From Salticus scenicus (Eukaryota; Arthropoda; Arachnida; Araneae; Salticidae), in contig OZ005662.1 in NCBI GenBank assembly GCA_963930645.1, positions 81,663,902-81,727,901 on the forward strand: 64,000 bases of DNA, read 5' to 3'. The notes below the pieces were generated by a model. That model was not told the DNA's origin. It made no database searches and worked only from the letters and a program-made list of their open reading frames with translations. This document shows, piece by piece, positions 21,314-33,698 of the stretch. The position numbers and the translations under genes were made by a program. The first letter of the stretch is position 1. Each line of letters opens with the position of its first letter.

Positions 21314-21329
21314 CATGAATTACTTTTAA

Positions 21330-21598
21330 CATGAACTGTTTCCACGATCCCCGTAAAAATAAAGATTACTTTAGTAATACGAATATTAGTTACTGATAGC
21401 ATGAACTACTGATACCATGAACAAATTTTTTATCCATCTTGAGATTCCCCTTTAACAAAGTGCAATTGTATATATATATAACCATTTAAACATTATTATA
21501 GTTCTTTTCTATTTTGCATAGCGAAATAACCAGTGATTATACATAAATTTTGAGATATATATGTTATCTGTATCAGTTGAAATTTTCAAAAAAGTGTG

Positions 21599-21647
<49 letters not shown>

Positions 21648-22800
21648 GAAGTAAATGCAAACGATGATTTTCTTTTACTCTGTTATCAAAAGAAAAGACA
21701 AGGAATCATGTAAAAAACCCTTTATTATACAAGAAAATTAACTTTAAAAAGGAATGAAAAAAAAGTTACATAGAGTTTTATTCAATTAAAAAAACCTTGA
21801 ATTTAATACTCTAATTTTTACATGAAATCTCTAATTTTCAGCTGAAAGAACACTAGCTTATAAATTATGAAATGTGAATGTGGCACTGGTGATGAATTTA
21901 ATTAAATATAATTTTTCTTTAAAATCTCCAATTTTCAACTGAATTTAGGAGTTTTTTACTGTGAAATCATAATCATTATTTTTAATTTTTGACAAAACCA
22001 ATTAAAAATTTCTTTTTTGTTAAAAACAATACATTTCTATAATATGGTAATAATAATGATAATAATATAACGTGATTTATCATCTAACATGAATTAGAAG
22101 TTAAAAGATTGGCAGTTTGTAAAATTAATTTTAAATCTCAATGCAAAGTGGCCTGAAATCACATTTTAAATTATTTTTAAAATATCTTAAAACTCAGTAA
22201 TTTTGAAATGAATTGAAAAAAGTATGACAGTGAACTCATATCATTTTTAACCAATTTTTAACTCTTGCCAAAATCGGTTTACAATTCAAGATTTTTAAAA
22301 ATACTTGTTTTTAAGCTCCAATTGAAAAAAAAAAAAAAAAAAAAAAACCGTGATTTATAATTAACATGATTTAAATTCGGAAGATTGCAAGCTCGCATGT
22401 TAAAAAAAGGAATACTGCTAGCACTCAAATTTTAAAATCTTAATGCAAAGTGACCTGAAAAATTACATTTTAATTAATTAAAAAAAAAAAAATCTATCAA
22501 ACAGAATTTTACTAAGAACCATCCCAATTAAATCAGCCTTTTTTTTTTTTTTTTTTTTCGTATAGTAATAGAATATTTATAAGACAACAATTTTATCATT
22601 CAATGAAACATTAAAATCAATAGCTTACATTAGGTGGACGAAATAAACTTGGGTTCTTTTCACCTATTTCCTTGGGTTTTTTTTTTTTTTTTTTTTTTTT
22701 TCGAACACTTCGATATCCAGAGGTGCAACCCGGTGCGTAACAGTGTGACATTATAAAAAAAATCTAATATTAAAAATAAATTGAAAATAAAACTGAAAAT
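21330..22800. other. AT-rich intergenic sequence
   Basis: Contains (AT)n at 21,601-21,632, poly-A at 22,326-22,346 and poly-T at 22,540-22,558 and 22,678-22,701. A segment near 22,080-22,170 and one near 22,340-22,470 share words (TAACATGA, AATGCAAAGTG, CCTGAAA), suggesting an old local duplication. No coding signal. Confidence 0.5.
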
Positions 22801-22814
22801 AAAACTAAAATTTC

Positions 22815-23160
22815 GTCTGCTCACAATACTATTCTACGGCGTAAGTGGACAGTCAGAAAACACATACGACCCCTAGCGGCGAATGAATAATAGCGACCAT
22901 TTCGGGTCCATTTTTGAGGGACGGCCGCCGTTGGAGAAACGGGTCCTTCTTCTAAGTCCGTGACCACGCCAAAGAATATCTACTAAGAAAAGAAGGAAAG
23001 CTCCAGTAGAAATAATGTAAACGCGAACTGGGAGCGTCTGAGCAAGCGCGCCTTGTAGGTACTGTTGTATAGCAAACTTTACAGGGAAGTGACGTGACGG
23101 CATTCTCGTAGAATTTTCAGTTTTGATCCAGTTTCGTTGGGTTTTATGAAACAATCCAAA
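22815..23160 (-). other. GC-rich island with 93-codon frame; possible exon or promoter
   Basis: Stands out sharply from the AT-rich surroundings. A minus-strand frame (23,154-22,873) encodes 93 residues, with a second ATG at residue 18 in better context. It includes a hydrophobic stretch VYIISTGAFLLFLVDILW (about residues 46-63) followed by basic residues, like a single membrane segment. The opposite strand has GGAAGTGACGTGAC, resembling ETS plus CRE sites of housekeeping promoters. It may be a first exon, a promoter island or chance. It lies about 4.8 kb upstream of the copy B zinc-finger exon. Confidence 0.3.
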
Positions 23161-23164
23161 TTAG

Positions 23165-23732
23165 AAAATTACTTTAGGAATGTTTTCTTTTGGAATAAAA
23201 TGATTTTAAAATATGGTTTTCCATAAGAAAATTAATATATATATATATATTTATTAATGTTTTTAATGGGTGATTTTTTTTATTAAACTTTTCATTTTTA
23301 TTGAATGAAAATGGATGTCAAAATATTAAATTTTACCAACTTTAATCGTTTTGTAAAAATTATAATTTGAGAGAAATGTATGGGTGTGTGTGTACATTGT
23401 ATAAAAATAGAAGGGGGAAAAACTTAATTTCCGTAAAACACAAAAATGTATACATGTGTATGTATTTAAAAAAAAAAAAAAAAAAAACTTAAAATACCAA
23501 AAGTTATTAGGAGAGCAGTAATGAATGCTTTTGTAAACAAAATACATTGAAATTGCCTCATCCAATTTTAGATCATTAGTTTTATTGTTCATTGCAAAAT
23601 AAATAAATAGTAATAATGATAATAAAAATACTTTTTTTTAAGCTATTTTGATTGTTAATGAAAGGAATCATTGTCAAAAATATTAAACTCTACCCACTTT
23701 AATTATTTTGTAGAAACAATAGCTTGAGAGAG

Positions 23733-23776
<44 letters not shown>

Positions 23777-25042
23777 TGTGAGTATATATATGAAAACCCT
23801 TTTCAAATAATTCACAGAAAAAAAATAATAAAAAATAAATATTTAAAAATAAGTGCTTGAAAAAATGGTATAATATCTAAATGTAAACAATATCAACAAT
23901 TTTTGAAATAAGTTTTTTTTTTTTTTTTTTTTAATATAAGTTAAAAAAAATTAATGTTATGTCTCATTAATTACTAATCCTGTTTCAAAAAACATAATTT
24001 TATTTGTATTTCAGTTATTATTGGAAAAGAAATACTGCATTTTTTGTTAAATCTTTCCAATTTTAAGTTTATAAAATGTAATTAACCAATTTAGTTATAC
24101 TATTGTCTCTTACATTCAGTAAAATGTTTTTTAAACTAAAACTATAATCTGGTTTCTAAGAAAAAATATGTATTTAAAATCTCGTTTATATTAAGTTAGA
24201 ATTATGAAATAAAAAATTTAATAAAAGCTATATAGACTTTCTCTCTAATTTAAATATTTTGCTTTTTTTTTTTTTTTTTTTTTTTTTAATCATCTGTGAT
24301 TTATAACTAGAATTGTATAATCTAATGTAAAAGTACAGATATAAGGTAAAGATGGAATAAAGTAAATTCAGTGTAATAAGAATTGATGGCATATGAAAAA
24401 AAATTTACTGTCTTATATATTTCTATTTTAATGGGATACCATACTTTTGTATCTAAATTTATATATACTTCTAATTTAATTATTTATATTTAATCCATTT
24501 TATAATTATTGAAGTGTGCTTAATGTTATTCCCAATCTTTGATTGTATCAACAGTTCTTAAAAATTTATTAACTCCACTTATACAGTCTTTACTACATCA
24601 CAAATGTATTCATAAATTTTCCACTATTACAATGCATTTTTTTTAGTTATTTTGTGTTTAATATTAGTCACCGAATGAAAGAACTTTAAGATGTAGTAAG
24701 GGTGTTGATACCTGCCATCTTAAATAAAAAATAAAGATAATTTTTTATCAGGTTTTCTGTCTACTTATACGGTATAAAATTATTTATCTGTAAACCAGTT
24801 AACGATAATTGCATTTTCCAACAAATAGCTCCCCCCCCCCCCTACCTAAAATACTAAGACTGTGATATTTTTTTCTTTTACTAATGTCATTTCTTTAATA
24901 CAGCCACTGTATTTAAAGGAAAAAGAAAGTCACAAATTATGGTTTTATAAAATTTAGGCATTATTGTTAATCAAAATATCAATTATTCCTCATAATTTTT
25001 TTTTATGTTTTCCATATAAGAGCTATAAGTAATAGCCACATT
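23165..25042. other. AT-rich intergenic sequence
   Basis: Low complexity with (AT)n at 23,739-23,774 and poly-T runs at 23,910-23,932 and 24,264-24,287. No gene or element is recognised. Confidence 0.6.
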
Positions 25043-25236
25043 CAGAGCTGCCAACCAAATCCGGCAAATTGTTAGTACCGCCCCTTTTTCTAAACAACTT
25101 AATTTTTAGAGTAATTCTCTTCAAATATATTTACGATGAATGAAGAAAACAAATACTCTAAAAATTAAGTGGTTTAGAAAAAGGGGCGATTTTTCAATAG
25201 GCGTTAACAATTTGCCGGATTAGGTTTGCAGCTCTG
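25043..25236. mobile_element. Palindromic MITE, TGCCAA-1 with a TGCCAA-3 piece
   Basis: Left arm CAGAGCTGCCAACCAAATCC as in family 1. The right arm contains GATTTTTCAATAGGCGTTAACAATT, which corresponds to the GTTTTTCCAGGGGGCGTTAACAATT module of family 3, then returns to family 1 (TTGCCGGATTAGG). It is chimeric and forms the left border of block B. Confidence 0.75.
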
Positions 25237-25417
25237 CCAAAGCTGCCAACCTAATCCGGCAAATTATTAGTGCCGCAAATTTTTCTACACCACTTAATTT
25301 TAAGAGTACTTGTTTTCTTAATTCATCGTAAATATAATTGAAGAGTATTGTGTAAAATTAAGTGGTGTAGTAAAATGGGCGGTACTAAAAATTTGCCGGA
25401 TGAGGTTGGCAGCTCTG
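25237..25417. mobile_element. Palindromic MITE, TGCCAA-1, back to back with previous
   Basis: Abuts the preceding MITE without spacer (GCTCTG then CCAAAGCTGCC). Right end GAGGTTGGCAGCTCTG. In block C only one MITE occupies this place (49,760-49,941). Confidence 0.85.
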
Positions 25418-25812
25418 AATAGTGTAATATACAAGAATAAGGCCCATAGGCAAAGCTTATTGTTAAAAATACAAAAGCATACGGTCGTAAAAGTGTTAAA
25501 AGAAAAGTTGAATGAAACGAAGATGGGGCTAAAAATGCTCCGAAATAAATTAAAATGTTAGCAACTCTGATAATGCAAATAAGAAAACATGCATATTTTT
25601 AAAACTATCTCAATTATCAATAAAAAAGAGAGAAGAGAGATAATATGGTGCTTACACACTAACATTAAAATGTCGCATTATTAATTGTGACTAAACGTTG
25701 AATTTTTGTCTGAAATTCTGAAATCTAAGCTTATAAGTTTTTAAATATTCATTAAAAGTTTTTTAAAATGCTTTCTTCTTATTATTATTATTATTTTTTT
25801 CCCCTCAAGTAA

Positions 25813-26125
25813 TTAACACTTTCGCGACCGCTGACGCGGATTCACATCATTTCGAAATCTCGTAACTCCTCCAGTGGGCGATTCTTTTGCAATTTATATG
25901 TTGTTGTATTTCTTAAGAATAGTACATATATTCATATTTGTATAATTAAAATACAATGGATGCAAATACTTTCACTAGAAAGAGTATAATATTATGTATA
26001 TTCGTATGCAATTTTTATAAGGATACATAAAACCATGTTCTGAAATAATGCATCTTGTATGAGAACCGCCCACAGGCGGAACATTCAATCAAAAAGACAA
26101 AAATATGCGTTAGCGAATGTGTTAA
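25813..26125. mobile_element. TTAA MITE, arms CACTTTCGCGACC
   Basis: TTAACACTTTCGCGACCGCT on the left; CGCCCACAGGCGG and AAAAGACAAAAATATGCG, then TTAA on the right. Block C at about 50,330-50,535 has a version lacking the left part. Confidence 0.8.
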
Positions 26126-26686
26126 TTTTAATTTTTGTAATTCAATATAATATCACAAAGTTTTAGTTAAATTCGACAGATTCGACGTACAAATGCAATT
26201 ACCATTGACTCGTCTTATTTTAATAATATTACAATGTTACCAAAACAAAGATTATAGATAGAATTATGACCTCTTAATTTTTGCCATATTTAACAATAGA
26301 GAAAAGCATGTGAAATGAAATGGTCGTGTTGTATGGGCATTAAGTCGATGGTCTTCTTTTAGAGGTATAAATCTTTATAAGTCCAACATTTTAACAAGAA
26401 ATTAAAAATATATATATATATATATTATGTTCTTTTTTTTTTTTTTTTTGTTCTGAAATAACAAAATTATTTAATTTTAACGATGCATAAATTCTTTCTT
26501 TATTATTTTCATATAATTAACATTCAAATATTAAAATATATTAGACAATAAGTCATGTTAAAATGGTTTTCAAGAATTTTCAGTTATTTACATCAGCAAT
26601 CCTGAGCTTTTTGTATACACCCATCCTCAAATCAAATACATTGTGCAGTACTGGCAGAACCTTATTCGTAAATGTATTATTATATC

Positions 26687-26888
26687 CATACATGGTAACA
26701 TTCTAATTAGTATTCAGTAGTGTTGTTAGTCTCACCCTTTTTTCCACACCAATAAATTTTTAGAGTAACACTCTCCAAATGCAATTACGATTATATAAAA
26801 AGAAAAATACTCTAAACAGGTGCTGATGTAAAAAAAAGGTGGGAGCTAACAATACTATGGAATATTAATTAGTATATTGGCGAGTATG
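26687..26888. mobile_element. Palindromic MITE, family TGCCAA-2
   Basis: CATACATGGTAACATTCTAA at the left, GGCGAGTATG at the right. Perfect 6-bp TSD TATATC (26,681-26,686 and 26,889-26,894). The same insertion is in C (51,094-51,296). Confidence 0.85.
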
Positions 26889-27798
26889 TATATCAATATA
26901 AATGTGTCTTTTATTTTGTATTATGTCAGAATGTGTTTTCTTTTCTTTTAGTTAATGTAAATTTATCTTCTTAGTTCTCTTCTATATACTCGCACAGCTT
27001 ATTTATCCTAGTCACGTCTCCATGAGAGTCTATCGTAAGAAGTTGAGATTAGTTGATTTAACACTCATTATGTATTGATAAATTAAATTTATTCGATAAT
27101 ATTCATTTGAGAGCTTGTTGAAGAAGGCTGGGTAATTGAATTACTATTTAATAAATTACGGAACTAACAGTACTAAATTTTAACAAATCATAGTGCATTT
27201 TTTTTTTCGGTGACTCGACGTATATAATACGAGGTATATATATTATGTAGGTATATATATTATGATAACAATAAGGATGAGAACAAACAAGGAGCATTTG
27301 CCACAACAACGCACAAAAGCCAATTTCATCAGTATTTTTTAATTTAGATTTGAAAAATAATATATATATGTATATATTAAGGCAACTGTAAGAAATAATG
27401 ACAGATGACAACAAGTTACTTTTCATTACGCAGAGAAATTAAATAAAATGTGATAATTTTGATAATATCTAATAGTTAAGAAATCAAAAGCATTATATAT
27501 ACAATTAGAATAACAGTTAATACACGTAGTATCAGTTAATACACGCAAATGCGGCTAATACCATAGTGTACAATATGAATAAATTTGTATTAGCCTTAAC
27601 CAGAAAAAAAAAATTAAAATATATGAAAATCATATATTTTATAATGTTGATAAAATTCATATTTACCAAGGTAAAGAATAATGATAATTTATTTCAAAAA
27701 TACATTTAAATATTTGCAAAAGTGCAGCCTTTTAAAATTTTAAATGTAAGCATATATATTTCATGATAACAAAAATAATGACCACGATAAAATAGCGG

Positions 27799-28218
27799 TT
27801 GAACAACTTGCCACAACATGATTTCTTTATTTGTGTATATTTAAGACTTTTTTTTTTTTTAATCTTTTCACACGTTTTTAACCAGGTACCCACTTCAGCA
27901 GATTGTGAAACCGGACCTTCTCGTTTGAGTGATCCAGTCATCAATCCATCGCTTTTCTGCTCCGTCTGCAACAATGGATTTTTTTCCACGGCTTCATTAA
28001 GGGCTCATTTAAAAACACATTTGGTAATTATAATTTCACTTTTTCTTTTAAACTATTCAAAAATTCATGAATTGCTTTTTTCTAATTTGTTTTGTTTTCT
28101 TTTTTTACCGAGGACTATTTCTACACCTAATCAAACTGGAGTTGGGAGTTCTACCAGACAAGAATGCTCCAATGCGGCGTCAGTGCCTCCTCTTCCTCCC
28201 CAAATGCAGAAAAGCTAA
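27799..28218 (+). pseudogene. Zinc-finger gene copy B, upstream exon and splice acceptor lost
   Basis: Paralogue of the gene at 661-1,092. The finger exon 27,886-28,023 is intact (138 nt, same C-X2-C-X12-H-X3-H), and the acceptor before it and the donor after it are present. The upstream exon seen in A and C is deleted: sequence jumps from GCCACAACA to ATTTCTTTATTTG near 27,818. The last-exon acceptor ACAG has become ACCG just before 28,111. The 87-nt intron 28,024-28,110 is a multiple of three with no in-frame stop, so a continuous frame runs from 27,799 through the finger to TAA 28,216-28,218 (139 codons). It is probably a pseudogene, or a copy that can only be read with the intron retained. 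Confidence 0.6.
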
Positions 28219-28780
28219 TAATCGTCCAACTTTTCTTATAAATTCAATTTTGTACCAATTGATTTTGTGCATGTATTGTCACTGAATTGCGTTGTTTTAT
28301 CTATCAGACGAACGCTGAAATACAAACTGTCAAATTATAGCATAAATTGTTATACATTTCACACAAAACTGTTTAGAATTTTAAAGAATTATTATTCCGT
28401 TGAAAAGAAAAGCAATGTAATAATAATTAAATGAAAATAAAATTATCTACTTTTATCGTTAATATCGGCTTCATACAAAATTAAACTGGCGGATTGACCA
28501 GCCTGTGTCTTTAGTGGCTTCAGATAATACGCATATTTTTCCTTATCAACTACTCCAAAGTTTGTTGCGCTACAATCTCGTATCAGTGTGTTACATCAAT
28601 TGTCAACGCTTCTAAATGTAAAATATTTTGAAATTATATTTATTTAAAGCTTATTTTGCAAATACTTTTCTTAAAATCTTACATAAAAGACATACATAAT
28701 CTTACATTTAATTCAAAATATTTTTAAATTAAATTAAAGGCATTTTCTCTCTTTTTTTTTTTTTTTTTTTTTTTCAAATA

Positions 28781-28920
28781 CAGGGATGGAACACGGGCGC
28801 AAAATTCATACCACTATCAATGTAAAAAAAAATTTCTACCTGTTAAATCAACGATATTATACGCAGAGAAATTTCTTAAACAAATTCCGGTATGAATTCT
28901 GCGCCCGTGTTCTATCCCTG
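28781..28920. mobile_element. Palindromic MITE, GGGATGG family (copy B only)
   Basis: 140 bp, ends CAGGGATGGAACACGGGCGC and complement. Perfect 6-bp TSD CAAATA (28,775-28,780 and 28,921-28,926). A (about 1,835) and C (about 53,282) show the empty site. Confidence 0.9.
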
Positions 28921-29575
28921 CAAATAATAAAATAGATCTCTGACAAACAGTGCCTTACTATCCCAGTGACAAACGGGGCACTTACCCCGAGCCCTGAGTA
29001 TCAGGGTCCCTAAAACCCTTGTATATTTTATTTAACAAATTCTGCTTTTAATTCATAAATATCGTAATAGAAAATTTTGTTTAAGAGCAGGGAGGTGGCT
29101 CAAAAAAATATGTGAACCCTGGACCTCATATTAAGTTAATCGGGCCTTGGTGAAAAAATGGTTTTCAAACAGTGAATAGAAAGAACGCTTTCATTGTCAA
29201 TTATAAGAAAATATTAATTGAGTAATTTAATAAGATAATAATTGTACATAAAAAAATAAGACAATATTTGTTATCAGCAAACAAAATACATAAATAAAAT
29301 AAAATAAATAAAAATAACAATAAAAATTTAAATGAACCATAAGATATCTTACTATTAATAATAATAATAATAATGTTATTTATTATACTAGAATGATTAA
29401 AAGGTGAACGCCACGGTATAAGCTAAAATATGTGCCTATAGTAACGTATCTGGTGGAACAATTGGGCGGTAAGCAAATATGTAGCGCAAATATGGCATGT
29501 CCCATCAAACTGACCCTACATTTATGATAAATGTCCCTATTTTAGTTCTGGGAATGTCCGTAGTCTAAAATTTCA

Positions 29576-29595
29576 TCCTCGGGATATCCCGAGGA
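29576..29595. other. Perfect 20-bp palindrome, copy B version
   Basis: Arms TCCTCGGGAT and ATCCCGAGGA. Relative to A, the fifth arm base changed A to G and its partner changed T to C, so symmetry is kept. Confidence 0.85.
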
Positions 29596-30182
29596 TTTGC
29601 TGGGGAAAAATTATTCTTCCTAAAAACCCTTATTCCATCTTATAGGAGCTCTAGGGATGAAAGTGGTCAGCGTCTTCGGCACCACTATTTTTATTTGGAA
29701 ATTACAGTGTATTTTTATACCAATATCTTTCGGTTGAATTGGATGGAGATTATTAATAAAAAATACCCGAGGAAGACCTCTGTCAAAAGACAGGAAACTT
29801 TTCCTGCCGGGGGGAGGTCTAGAACCAACTCATCGGAATGGTGATCTTGGCGGAAACTTTACGATATGACGTTACCTTTCCGTTAAACCACGAAAAACAT
29901 TAGTACAAATTTATCGTAATCCTTTTGGGATCGGTAAAGTCTCCTAAAATTGGATTCAAATATTTTGACGGTGGATTATTGCGCGGAAATACAAATTCGA
30001 CTGCCGATTTTAAGATGACAGCTTTGATTTCAGCAATATTAAAATTGTTCCTTGAATTTGTAGAAATGCTTATTTTTAAAATTGTTATAAAAAGTTATGT
30101 GTATTTTTAATGAAATATATCTATGAAGAATAACAAGTCATAATATTTAAAGTTATTGAAAATTAATTCAGTTTAATGAAAA

Positions 30183-30219
<37 letters not shown>

Positions 30220-30862
30220 TAACTGAAATTTTATTTTATATGTATGAAGAACAACATATCTTAATATTTAACTTCAATGAAAATTCATTAATTTTAATTA
30301 AAATTACAATAAATATATTTTTGTCCATAATTAAAATTCTTACTAGTCATGTACACATCTATAAAGAATAACAATTCTTAATATTTAAAGTTATAAAAAA
30401 TAAATAAATAAATAAATGTAGTGAAAATTGCAATTATATATTTTCTTTGTAACTTAAAAGTCTAATTTGTGAATAATTCATATAAATCCAGGATATAGAG
30501 CTATTGAAAATTAATATAGTTTAAAGGAAATTGTGATAATTATATATTTCCCTGCAACTAAAACTTTCATTTTTTTTTTTTTTTTTCATTTTATTATCAT
30601 TGAATTAAGTAAGTTAGAGATACAACACATCTATTTTACATTATTTTCCAAAAATCATTTGTAGGTGCATAACAGAATCTGACAAGGATTTTTTTATGTC
30701 TAAGTGAAAAATAAGTGAGTGAATATTTAAAAAAAAAATAATAATAACTGATTTTTACGATCTAAATTAGACATTGTGAAAATTCAGTTACAAAACGAAA
30801 GTAACTTTTGAGTCGGTTTTAATTTTGATTAATGAAATTTAAATAAAAATGTTAACCTTAAC

Positions 30863-31046
30863 CAGAGCTGCCAACTTAATCCTTCAAACTGTTCGTACCG
30901 CCGCCTTTCTCTACACAAGTTAATTTTTAGAATATTTGTTTTCTTAATTCATTCTAAAATTTCTTTGAAGATATTTACTCTGAAAATTAAGTGTTGTATT
31001 AAAATGGGCGGTACCAACAATCTACCGGATTATGTTGGTAGCTCTG
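30863..31046. mobile_element. Palindromic MITE, TGCCAA-1 (copy B)
   Basis: CAGAGCTGCCAACTTAATCC to TGTTGGTAGCTCTG. Same insertion as C 55,836-56,017, where the TSD is CTTTAC/CTTTAT. Confidence 0.85.
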
Positions 31047-32456
31047 CTTTATAATGGAATAAATAAGCTTTACTTACAAAAATTAAACATATTGGGTAAA
31101 GTATATTTATATATATATATATATATATATTCATATGGAGAGGGTGAGAGAGAGAGATTACCTTATTTCATCATTATTCGTTATAAATTGTCATATTCAA
31201 TGCAGTATTACCTATTGTAGCAATAATAAATGCTAGTTATTAAATTTCAAGGCAGTAAATCATTTTCATTTACTGCCGTAAAAATACAAGTAACTGGCGA
31301 AATGTCAATTTCAGTAATGGCTGATTTAATATATAGAAAAAAAATATGGTATTCACAAATAAGTGTGCAGAAAAACTCTTCTTTTTTTTAATTAAATGAA
31401 AAACACACGTTCACGTCATTCATACTCGCAGGCAAAAAATTTTTATTTAACTAAACTCCAAATAGAATGCCGCGGTGTGTATGAAATAACCTTTGACTGT
31501 GATTGGTCAACTTAATCCGATTTCGATAACATTTCGGTCGCCCTGGAAGGAATTTCCAGTCTCCTTTCCGAGAAGATGATACGCGTGTATAAAACACTTT
31601 TCGGAATGATTTTGGTGGTAACCGGCGTTTTCCGATTGCGGAGTGTAAAAAAAATACATTGAACGTTAAACCATGTAACGATACAGTTGGAGTTTCTTTT
31701 ATTAACTATGGGATTCACATGATTTTTTTAATTTGTTTAAAACTGTAGGGATGCTTTGTAATGCTTTTTAAGGAACTCGTATATCGTTCAAGAACTATTA
31801 TAAATTCAATGATTTTGCTCCTCAATTTCCTATACAAATGTGTTATTTATTATATAAATGCAGAATTTTTTCTTCTATCAGTAAAGCCTTTATTTAAAAC
31901 TTTCAAGTGAAGTAGAGAAGTACTTATAGCTATCTCTCATGTGTTTGTCCATCTGTGTTTACCAAATTTACCAAAAACAACAAATAAACAGGAATGAAAA
32001 AGTTTCCCCTTTTCTTCCACTTTCTCCATTTCTATATCCGATTTATCTTTATAATTTTACACTTATTATTGTAACTTCACGCCTTAAAATTTTTGTACGA
32101 AAATATTAGAGCGGAGAGGGGGTGGGGGGTGGAGCAAAACTTTTCCATCCCTTAATAAATTTAGAAATTAGTGTATCTTGAAACTGATGTCTGTTATTCA
32201 AATTCCCTCTGGCATGTTTGTTATTGAAACATAGTTATCGAATTGTATCGTTTTTAACACCACTATATCATTATGAAAAATTTCATCTTATTTAATCGCA
32301 GAATATAATTACAATAACTTTTCAAACTTTCTATTAAAAATGTCCTGTAGCAAAAACATAGTATAGGTTTGCAGTTATATGCTTCATAAGAATTTAGAAT
32401 TTAGCACATCGTAAGGATTCAAAATTTCATACGAACCCATGTCCCCAAATTCAATT

Positions 32457-33233
32457 TTAACCCTTTAAGAGCCAAGTGTTTTGTGTAATTTTGAACTCAC
32501 AGAGGCGTTACAAAGGTAGATCAATAAACTTTAAGAGGATGTAACTAACAGCCAGATGAAATGAATAATAAATAGAAACCCATGAACGGAAATAAATTTA
32601 CCCTTTAAGAAGCGGACATATTCTACAGTATTTTAACACTTATTAACATGTATGATTTTTATCGACTAAAGTTTAGTCTAAAGTTCTGGTTATTTGTAAC
32701 TCCTCCTACATTATTAATTATTAAATATTTTACTGTCCAACATTTCTCAAAATCATACACAATATTCTTATTAATACATTTAGTACTTTATATACACCAA
32801 CTGAAGACAGCATTATAACTATGTGCATATTTTTATGTAATTATTTAATGAAAAAAATGGACGTTAAAATTAACCCTTATCGCTCGTATGTTCCTTCTGA
32901 AGGGACATTAGAACATCGAGCCACACCTTAAGGTGTTCCACTGCAAATGAAATAATATTTTTCTAAAACGTGTAACTATAGGCTACCTTTCGACTACCGG
33001 AAAACTTTAACAAAAAGATTTATTTTATTTAATGATGAAGTAAAATAAAACAAATTATTACAATTTTTCGGTAGTCAAAAGGTAGTAAGTTTGAAACTAT
33101 ACGTGTGACATATTAAAGGAACGCCAAAAGGCGCGTCCTACGGAAAATATGCCGAGCGCAAAGGGTTAAAAATTTAAAACCACACCCACATTTGTTTAAT
33201 ATCCCACAAAACACCCGGTTCTTAAAGTGTTAA
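32457..33233. mobile_element. TTAA-flanked element with nested TTAA MITE (copy B)
   Basis: TTAACCCTTTAAGAGCCAAG on the left, CGGTTCTTAAAGTGTTAA on the right. An inner MITE with arms CCCTTATCGCTCG occupies 32,870-33,169. Confidence 0.65.
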
Positions 33234-33530
33234 CACTTTCATGACATCATGCTTTTGTCTTTGTGACAGTAAGATCCGCCTGTGGGCGTTATTTTCCAAA
33301 ATTACAATATTTTTCTGTATTTACATTTATATTACAAATGGATACACATTATAATTGTATTATTCATTATCAAATTATTTGTATCCATAGTATATTTGAT
33401 TGGGAAAATATGGATACTGGGAAACTTCTTAAAAAATATATAACACACAAATTGCTAAAGAAACGCCCACTGGCAGAGTTACAGATTTTCAAATGACGTG
33501 AATCTACGTCAGCGGTCCTGAAAGTGTTAA
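33230..33530. mobile_element. TTAA MITE, arms CACTTTCxxGACC, reversed (copy B)
   Basis: About 300 bp: TTAACACTTTCATGACATCA, AGATCCGCCTGTGGGCG, ACGCCCACTGGCAGAG, GCGGTCCTGAAAGTGTTAA. It abuts the TTAA of the preceding element. The frame at 33,263-33,496 is internal and has no coding meaning. Confidence 0.8.
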
Positions 33531-33698
33531 GATAACATTTGCAAATATAGGTTCCTACACAATTCTAAATCCTTATGATGTGTTCTATTTCATCTTACAG
33601 TTTTTCGCTATAATTATTGTACATCCTGTATAGTGCAACTGGTTTGTGTTTAGAGACACACACACTAAAGAACGCGGTTTATTGGAGGTATATCTACA

